Positions 23,128-28,586 of a stretch of 28,586 nt of DNA are shown in pieces (position 1 is the first letter of the stretch; every line of letters begins with the position of its first letter). A program made the translations under genes and the position numbers. Location: the NCBI GenBank assembly GCA_003697085.1, contig RFFU01000045.1, positions 1 to 28,586 on the forward strand, in the 5' to 3' direction. This DNA is from Candidatus Hydrogenedentota bacterium. Lineage in GTDB: Bacteria > UBA8481 > J006. A model generated the notes under the pieces. That model searched no databases. It was given only the letters and a program-made list of their open reading frames with translations, and was not told the DNA's origin.

Positions 23128-23607
23128 TCATCGTTCGAACGTACCGCTCCTCCCTCCTTTTTTGGAAAGCAGTTGGATTCGTTCGATCACGGCGCCGCGT
23201 TCCACTCCCTTGATCATATCGTAAAGCGCCAGGCAGGCCGTCATTACCGCAGTCAACGCCTCCATCTCCACCCCGGTCCTGCTCGTCGTCACCACTTCCG
23301 CGGTCACCCGAACGCCCGCCTCCTCCATTTCGACCTCCACCGTCACACCCTCGATCGGGATGGGATGGCACAACGGGACGAGTTCACTCGTCCTCTTTGC
23401 GCCCTGAATCCCCGCCAGCCGCGCTACGGCGAGAACATCGCCTTTCTTCACATTCTTGCTTCGGATCTTCTCGATCGTTGTGGAGGTCAGCCTTACGAAA
23501 CCCTCGGCCTTCGCTTCGCGCCGGGTCGGTTCCTTCTCAGCAACATTCACCATCCGCGCCGCGCCTGAGGAGTCCAAATGGGTCAAATCGCCGAGATCTC
23601 CGCTCAA
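23128..23607 (-). CDS. moaC: Cyclic pyranopterin monophosphate synthase MoaC
   Basis: MoaC converts 3',8-cyclo-7,8-dihydro-GTP to cyclic pyranopterin monophosphate in molybdenum cofactor synthesis. LTHLD near the N-terminus, ARMVNVAEKEPTRREA, KGDVLAVARLAGIQGAKRT, VPLCHPIPIE, TTSRTGVEMEALTAVMTACL and YDMIKG cover all family signatures. At 159 residues it has the normal length. The start must be TTG 23607, because this is the only start that keeps the conserved LTHxD with a usable position, and it overlaps the metG stop as TTGA. No other moa/moe gene is in the window. Confidence 0.95.
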   Translation of the reverse strand: MSGDLGDLTHLDSSGAARMVNVAEKEPTRREAKAEGFVRLTSTTIEKIRSKNVKKGDVLAVARLAGIQGAKRTSELVPLCHPIPIEGVTVEVEMEEAGVRVTAEVVTTSRTGVEMEALTAVMTACLALYDMIKGVERGAVIERIQLLSKKGGRSGTFER

Positions 23608-25520
23608 CGCACTTCCGCTCCCGGCTCCGGCTCGCCGTCGGTGGTAATCAAGGATAATTTTCGTTCTCGTCCGGTGGGGAGAGGCGCCGCAAGCAACATC
23701 CCCTGGGACTCGATTCCGCGGATCCGAGCCGGCTTCAGATTCGCCGCGAGCACGATTCTCCTCCCCACCAATTCCTCCGGAGCATACGATTCCGCTATTC
23801 CCGCGACGATCGTGCGTTCCTCCCGGCCCAGATCGACGTTCAATTTCAGAAGGCGGTCGGCCCCCTTCACTCGTTCCGCCTGTTTCACAACTGCGATTTT
23901 AAGATCCAGTTTCTTTACATCATCGAGAGTTGCCCATTCTCTTTCCGTCTTTTCCGCCGGAACTGATTTCTTCTCGGCCGGACCGTCCGGTGCGCGGCGG
24001 TGAGGGCGCGGGAAGATGGGCGCGCCTTTGGTCACCACCGCGGGAAACGGTTCGAGAACCGTCTTCAGCGAGAGGTCACGCAACCCGATCCGCTCGGCCG
24101 CCAAGGCCATCGAACGCGGCATCATGGGATGAAGCAGGACCGTAAGAATACGCAATCCCGCGGCAACACGAGCCAGAACCGAGGGGGCCTCTTCTCGATG
24201 GGACCACGGTGCCCTCTCTTGGATGTACTGATTCAGTGTTCGAGCAAAGGCGACCGCCTCCGAGCACGCGTCGTGAAATCGAAACGATTCCATCGCCTCC
24301 CTGTATCGTTCCATCACAGCGGCATCCTCGGGGACGGGAACGGAGTTCACGGCCCCTCCCAAAATCTTTCCCGTGAGAGACTGGAACCGGGAATAGAGAT
24401 TCCCGATGTCGTTGGAGAGATTCGCCGTCCACCTCCGCTCGAACGCCTCGAGAGAGAAAGTTCCGTCCAGACCGAAGGTCACCTCGCCCACCACGAAATA
24501 TCGGAAGGCATCGACCGCGCAGCGCTCGTCCTCTCCGCCGTATTCCTCGAAGAGCCGGAGGGGATCGACGACGTTCCCGCGGGATTTCGACATCTTTTCC
24601 CCGGAGAAATTCCACCATCCATGCGCCACGACGCGCCGGGGAAGAGGAATATCGAGCGCAGAGAGCATAGCCGGCCAATAGACACAGTGCGTGGTCAGGA
24701 TATCCTTTCCGATCAAGTGGGCGTAAGCCGGCCACCAGGATTCGATTCCCGCAGAACGAGCCAAGGATTCTCCCAGGAATTGCGGTCCGGAAACGTAGTT
24801 CAACAGTGCGTCGAACCAGACATAGGTCACATAATCCTCGTCAAAAGGAAGGGGAACTCCCCACGACAGTCGCTTTTTCGGCCGGCTGATGCAGAGATCC
24901 CCCAACCCTTGTTCCAGAAAACCGAGGACTTCATTCTTGCGACTTGCGGGAATGATCTCCATCTCGCCGCTTTCGACCGCTTTTCGAATCCGGCCGGCAT
25001 ATCGGCTCATTAAGAAGAAGTAGTTCTTTTCTTTGAGCAATTCGAGCGGCCGGCGGCAATCGGGGCAGGTCGAATCCGGGGCATCCTTCTCCGTCCAATA
25101 CCGCTCACAAGGGGTGCAGTACCATCCCTCGAAATCTCTCTGCACGATGAGGTTTCGTTCGTGGAGTTTCCGCAACGCCTCTTGAACGATCCTTTTATGG
25201 CGAGGATCGGTCGTTCGAATGAACGCGTCGTTCGAGATGCAAAGCCGTTTCCAGAGTTCCGCGAAACGGGGAGCCATTTCGTCACAATGGTCTTGCGGGG
25301 AGATTCCCCGTGCCCGGGCCGCCTTCTCGACCTTCTGACCGTGTTCGTCCACTCCTGTCAGGAAAAAGACGTGGCGGCCGAGGGAACGGTGGAAACGCGC
25401 CAGAACGTCCGCGGCGATCGTGGTATAAGCGTGTCCAATGTGCGGTTTGTCGTTCACATAGTAGATCGGCGTAGTGAGGTAAACCGCCTCTTCGCCTTTC
25501 CGCTCTCTTTCTTCTTTCAA
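23604..25520 (-). CDS. metG: Methionyl-tRNA synthetase MetG
   Basis: The class I enzyme charges tRNA-Met. HIGH is at residues 27-30 (DKPHIGHAYT) and KMSKS at about 306-310 (GEKMSKSRGNVV). One zinc knuckle is visible (CTPCERYW and STCPDC). The anticodon-binding helical domain follows. After a charged linker, the last about 105 residues are the EMAP-type tRNA-binding domain (DDVKKLDLKIAVVKQAERVK onward), which promotes dimerisation. At 638 residues the domain set is complete. The start is TTG 25520, six bases after GGAGG, and no better start lies before the conserved YLTTPIYYVND. It overlaps moaC by four bases. Confidence 0.97.
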   Translation of the reverse strand: MKEERERKGEEAVYLTTPIYYVNDKPHIGHAYTTIAADVLARFHRSLGRHVFFLTGVDEHGQKVEKAARARGISPQDHCDEMAPRFAELWKRLCISNDAFIRTTDPRHKRIVQEALRKLHERNLIVQRDFEGWYCTPCERYWTEKDAPDSTCPDCRRPLELLKEKNYFFLMSRYAGRIRKAVESGEMEIIPASRKNEVLGFLEQGLGDLCISRPKKRLSWGVPLPFDEDYVTYVWFDALLNYVSGPQFLGESLARSAGIESWWPAYAHLIGKDILTTHCVYWPAMLSALDIPLPRRVVAHGWWNFSGEKMSKSRGNVVDPLRLFEEYGGEDERCAVDAFRYFVVGEVTFGLDGTFSLEAFERRWTANLSNDIGNLYSRFQSLTGKILGGAVNSVPVPEDAAVMERYREAMESFRFHDACSEAVAFARTLNQYIQERAPWSHREEAPSVLARVAAGLRILTVLLHPMMPRSMALAAERIGLRDLSLKTVLEPFPAVVTKGAPIFPRPHRRAPDGPAEKKSVPAEKTEREWATLDDVKKLDLKIAVVKQAERVKGADRLLKLNVDLGREERTIVAGIAESYAPEELVGRRIVLAANLKPARIRGIESQGMLLAAPLPTGRERKLSLITTDGEPEPGAEVR

Positions 25521-25532
25521 ATCCTTCCTCCC
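25521..25532 (-). promoter_or_regulatory. Strong ribosome binding site deciding the metG TTG start
   Basis: The minus strand reads GGGAGGAAGGAT directly before TTG 25520. The GGAGG core is six bases from the start codon. Confidence 0.7.
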
Positions 25533-25624
25533 TTTCCGCGTTCTTTCCTCAAATCGAAGTGTTGTACTTTCGAAGTTTGTCGTGGCCGAACCGGAGAACC
25601 ATTATCCACGAAACACGCCTTGTG

Positions 25625-26614
25625 TCACTCCTCCGGTGATGCCGGGTCGGTAGGCCGAGACATCCCGTGTTTCTCCTCCCACGCGACCGCCGAAGCAACG
25701 ATCTCTTCGAGAGAAAAAGTCGGGTGCCAATCCAAAAGGCTCTCGGCCTTCTTGGGACTTGCAACGAGAACCGGAAGGTCCCCCTGACGGCGTTCCTTTT
25801 CATAAACGGTGATCTTGCGACCCGTCACCGTCTCGACCGCTTCCAAAACCTCGCGAACCGAGTGGCCCCGGCCGCTGCCCAGATTCACCGTCAGGCTTTC
25901 CTCGCGGTCCAAAACCCGCTGATGAGCCGCCGCGATATCCTCGACGTGAACGAAATCCCGAACCGCCGTGCCGTCCGGAGTGGGATAGTCGGTTCCGAAG
26001 ATCGCGAACGGTTCCCCCGTCCGAGCCGCACGAATCGCTCGAGGAATGAGATGCGTCTCGGGCCTGTGCGCCTCGCCGATCCGTCCCGAAGCCGAAGCCC
26101 CGGCGGCATTGAAATAGCGCAAGACGGCTACGGTCCACCCGTAACGCGTTCCGTACGCCTCCGCTGCATACTCCATCGCCAGTTTGGTTCTCCCATACAC
26201 TGATTCCGGCTGGCGGGGACTTTCTTCCTTCAACGGTTCTTTTTGGTTTCCGTATACGGCGCAGGAAGACGAAAGAACGATCCGCCGCACTCCTGTTCGC
26301 CGCATCGCTTCGAACAACGACAAACTTCCTTGAACATTGCAAAGAAAGTATTCCGAGGGGCGAACCGCGTCCTCACCGATGAGAATCCGTGAGGCGAAGT
26401 GCATCACGCCTTCTATACGGTGGCTGTATAGAATCTCCGCCATCCGCTCCGTTTCGAGAATGCTCCGGCGATAAAATGGCACGTTCTTCGGAACAAACTC
26501 CCCGTGGCCCGTCGAGAGATCATCTACAACGACGATGTTTTCTCCGGAATCGAGGAGCCGTTCGATGACGTGGCTTCCGATATATCCCGCTCCGCCCGTG
26601 ATTAAAAGATTCAT
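25625..26614 (-). CDS. galE: UDP-glucose 4-epimerase GalE
   Basis: GalE interconverts UDP-glucose and UDP-galactose (or the N-acetyl forms). The extended SDR signatures are MNLLITGGAGYIGSHVIERL, VVVDDLSTGH, VMHFASRILIGEDAVRPSEY, LSSSCAVYG, YGRTKLAMEY (YxxxK), LRYFNAAGAS and RDFVHVEDIAAAH. At 329 residues it is the family length. ATG 26614 has GAGG five bases before it. It is 39 bases from the divergent TPR lipoprotein gene. It is upstream of metG on the same strand after a 104-base gap, so co-transcription is possible but not certain. It may feed the sugar genes at 15-20 kb. Confidence 0.93.
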   Translation of the reverse strand: MNLLITGGAGYIGSHVIERLLDSGENIVVVDDLSTGHGEFVPKNVPFYRRSILETERMAEILYSHRIEGVMHFASRILIGEDAVRPSEYFLCNVQGSLSLFEAMRRTGVRRIVLSSSCAVYGNQKEPLKEESPRQPESVYGRTKLAMEYAAEAYGTRYGWTVAVLRYFNAAGASASGRIGEAHRPETHLIPRAIRAARTGEPFAIFGTDYPTPDGTAVRDFVHVEDIAAAHQRVLDREESLTVNLGSGRGHSVREVLEAVETVTGRKITVYEKERRQGDLPVLVASPKKAESLLDWHPTFSLEEIVASAVAWEEKHGMSRPTDPASPEE

Positions 26615-26633
26615 TCCAACCTCGAAGACATAC

Positions 26634-26639
26634 TACAAT
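26634..26639 (+). promoter_or_regulatory. Candidate -10 box for the TPR lipoprotein gene
   Basis: TACAAT lies 14 bases before ATG 26654 in the 39-base divergent gap, the same sequence and spacing as at imuA. No convincing -35 is seen. Confidence 0.3.
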
Positions 26640-26653
26640 TCTCTTGATGGAAT

Positions 26654-27382
26654 ATGAAGCCTCTTGCTCGACGAAAACAACATTGCTTTGGAAAAGGCCT
26701 CGCCCTCCTCTTCCTTCCTCTCTTGGCGTTTCTTTTCTTCTCGTGCGGGCGGAGTTCGCCGCGGGGAGGGCAAAACGACGAGGTCGAACGGCTCGAAAAA
26801 AAGGCCGAACGATATGCGCGCGAGATTGACCGAATGGTCTCTCTTTATGAAAGAGAGGCGGCGGTTCAGGCTCGGCTGGGGCACATTCTTATGCAACGCA
26901 GAAATTTCGGCGCGGCTTTGGAACATCTGCAAGAGGCTGAAAGCCTCCGTCCCACCGATCCCGACATTCGGCTCGACCTTGCCATCTGCTTCGCCAATCT
27001 CTCCCGCTTGGATTCCTCCTACCTCGAGAAAGCGGAAAAGGAATACTTCAACGTTCTCAAACTCGATCCAAAAAACTCCCAGGCTCATTACGGATTGGCT
27101 CAACTCTTTCGGTTCGAAGGCAAGATCAGGGAGGCGAAGGACCATTGCCGGAAGGCTCTCGCGATCGATCCCGGTTATCCGCAGGCTCACGCTCTCACCG
27201 CCGCGTTGGCGGCGGAAGAAGGAAATCTCCCTCTCGCCGCTGCTCATTATCGCTCCGCGCTCGACGCCTTTCCGAAGAATTCCGCCGAAATCGTCTCGGT
27301 GGCGCGCGCCTATGCCGATGTCCTCCGCGCGATGGGAAAACCGAACGAGGCTCGGGAAATACTCGACCGCTTCGTTCCTTGA
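26654..27382 (+). CDS. TPR-repeat lipoprotein
   Basis: The 242-residue product has a lipoprotein signal with lipobox LFFSC (Cys31) after a Leu/Phe-rich h-region, so it is likely anchored in a membrane facing the periplasm. A short charged coiled-coil-like segment (EVERLEKKAERYAREIDRMV) follows. Then come four to five TPR-like helix pairs, with the clearest at QARLGHILMQRRNFGAALEH, KNSQAHYGLAQLFRFEGKI and PQAHALTAALAAEEGNLPLA. TPR lipoproteins often act as scaffolds for envelope complexes, but a partner is not shown. It starts eight bases after a likely transcription start and ends five bases before dprA, with which it probably forms an operon. Confidence 0.85.
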   Translation: MKPLARRKQHCFGKGLALLFLPLLAFLFFSCGRSSPRGGQNDEVERLEKKAERYAREIDRMVSLYEREAAVQARLGHILMQRRNFGAALEHLQEAESLRPTDPDIRLDLAICFANLSRLDSSYLEKAEKEYFNVLKLDPKNSQAHYGLAQLFRFEGKIREAKDHCRKALAIDPGYPQAHALTAALAAEEGNLPLAAAHYRSALDAFPKNSAEIVSVARAYADVLRAMGKPNEAREILDRFVP

Positions 27383-27387
27383 CACTA

Positions 27388-28521
27388 ATGGAGGATTTTC
27401 GGGGAAAAACTCATCCACCTTCGGCGTCCCCAAAAGCGCGCCGCCCTGATATCGATGGCCTTCCGCGGGAAACCCTTGTCGCCCTCAATCTCTTTCCTTC
27501 GCTCTCCCCGCTCCGGAAGACGCGGCTTGCTGCGGCTCATCGGGATCCGGATTCTCTCTGGAAAGAACTCCTCTCCCAAAATGCCTTCCAGGGTGAACGA
27601 AATGTTCGCCGGCGGTTGGAAACGGAGGCGCGACAAGAGATGCGCCGCGCTCGTGAACTGGGGATCTCGATTCTCATTCAATCCGATCCGGAATATCCGT
27701 CGCTTCTAAAAGAGATTCCCGACCCTCCGATCGTTCTTTATTCGCAGGGGGCGCCGCTTTCGGCAGACGCCCTCACGATCGTCGGCACGCGCCGTGCCTC
27801 ACCCTACGGGCTCAAGTACACCGAACGGTTCTGTCGCGAATTGGCTTCCGCGGGCTGCCTGCTCGTCTCCGGCCTCGCTCGTGGAATCGACTCAGCGGTT
27901 CATCGAACCGCACTTGACGTTCAAAAACAGTCCTGCGCTGTGCTTCCGACGGGGCTTCTTTCCCTTTACCCCGCCGTCAATCGCGACTTGGCGAAAAGAA
28001 TACTTTCCAACGGCGGCACCCTCCTCTCGGAATTCCCGCTCGAACGCTCCGTACGAAAATTTCACTTCCCCGTTCGAAATAGAATTCTTGCGGGAATAAC
28101 CCGAGGAACCTTCGTTACCGAAGCACCGGCAAAGTCGGGAGCCTTGATCACGGCTTTCCTGGCCGTCGAATATGATCGGCTCGTCTGGACGCTCCCCCAT
28201 TCGCTCGGTCGATTCTCGGGTGTCGGATGCTTGAGATTGTTACGTTGCGGAGCAATACCGGTGACGGCGGCATCGGAAATACTCGAGGATCTTCGGATTC
28301 CCGTCGCGCGTTCTTCTTCTTCTTCTTCACAACAGGATGCGACCAACAATGCCGACATCAAAAAAATCTTGGAAGTTCTCGACCCCGACGGCGGTACGAT
28401 CGAGGAATTGATGGAAGCCACCGCCCTTGAACCGGGAACGCTCTACACATATTTGATGAGACTCGAACTTGCGGGACAAATCCATTGCGACTTCCACGGA
28501 CGATACCGCATCAGGGGATGA
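27388..28521 (+). CDS. dprA: DNA-processing protein DprA
   Basis: DprA binds incoming single-stranded DNA during transformation and loads RecA. The Rossmann-like core shows TIVGTRRASPYGLKYTERF, CLLVSGLARGIDSAVHRTAL, LLSLYPAVNRDLAKRI, GGTLLSEFPLE and FHFPVRNRILAGITRGTFVT, followed by EAPAKSGALITAFLAVEYDR. The usual VPG after the last motif is TLPHSL here. A serine/glutamine linker coded by a TTC/TCT run (around 28310-28330) leads to a C-terminal winged-helix domain (DIKKILEVLDPDGGTIEELM onward). It also has the typical N-terminal helical part. ATG 27388 gives 377 residues, the family length, but has no ribosome site, so it is probably coupled to the upstream gene. Confidence 0.93.
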   Translation: MEDFRGKTHPPSASPKARRPDIDGLPRETLVALNLFPSLSPLRKTRLAAAHRDPDSLWKELLSQNAFQGERNVRRRLETEARQEMRRARELGISILIQSDPEYPSLLKEIPDPPIVLYSQGAPLSADALTIVGTRRASPYGLKYTERFCRELASAGCLLVSGLARGIDSAVHRTALDVQKQSCAVLPTGLLSLYPAVNRDLAKRILSNGGTLLSEFPLERSVRKFHFPVRNRILAGITRGTFVTEAPAKSGALITAFLAVEYDRLVWTLPHSLGRFSGVGCLRLLRCGAIPVTAASEILEDLRIPVARSSSSSSQQDATNNADIKKILEVLDPDGGTIEELMEATALEPGTLYTYLMRLELAGQIHCDFHGRYRIRG

Positions 28522-28523
28522 CG

Positions 28524-28586
<63 letters not shown>

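Overview
This window looks like a chromosomal segment of a GC-rich, Gram-negative-type bacterium. It carries a SurA-like periplasmic foldase, a lipoprotein, sialic-acid-type sugar synthesis and the imuA-imuB-dnaE2 mutagenesis cassette. Gaps between genes are filled with several families of degenerate short repeats. Together with the single, unlinked nuoB and an F420:NADP oxidoreductase-like gene, this suggests an uncultivated or poorly sampled lineage. I cannot assign a phylum. A 30-T run followed by low-complexity bases at 28525-28586 suggests that the window ends at an assembly or contig edge.

Layout. 1-593 is non-coding and made of repeats. A secreted GH15-type glucanohydrolase (594-3161, +) converges on and overlaps a compact five-gene minus-strand operon read nuoB > bcp-type peroxiredoxin > SurA-like PPIase > pdxA > rsmA (7194 to 3053). 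Every junction in that operon is a 4-base NTGA stop/start overlap. After a 370-base divergent intergenic region full of hairpins comes the plus-strand cassette imuA > imuB > dnaE2 (7565-13333). Its promoter carries a perfect palindrome exactly in the 17-base spacer, the expected arrangement for a LexA-type SOS operator. About 645 bases of tandem and dispersed repeats follow, then a membrane-anchored clan GH-A glycosidase (13979-15193, +) behind a promoter with a LacI-family-like palindrome.

The middle of the window concerns surface sugars. A NeuB/SpsE-type nonulosonate synthase and an NpdG-like reductase are on the minus strand. A divergent plus-strand operon encodes a Gfo/Idh/MocA dehydrogenase, an NAD-dependent sugar epimerase/dehydratase and a GT2 glycosyltransferase with an unusual acceptor-loop motif. 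A galE lies further on. These would supply and transfer nucleotide sugars for a surface glycan.

The right part (26614 down to 20041) is a minus-strand run: galE, metG, moaC, a tiny membrane ORF, bioD, an HDOD protein and a cNMP-binding HD-GYP protein. The last two are signalling proteins, one of them a probable cyclic-di-GMP phosphodiesterase. A plus-strand TPR lipoprotein and dprA close the window.

The most notable points are the imuA-imuB-dnaE2 cassette with its candidate SOS operator and a DnaE2 whose PHP metal site has decayed, the orphan nuoB heading a housekeeping operon, heavy use of TTG/GTG starts in NTGA overlaps, a 31-48-residue membrane ORF between moaC and bioD, and at least four families of intergenic repeats.
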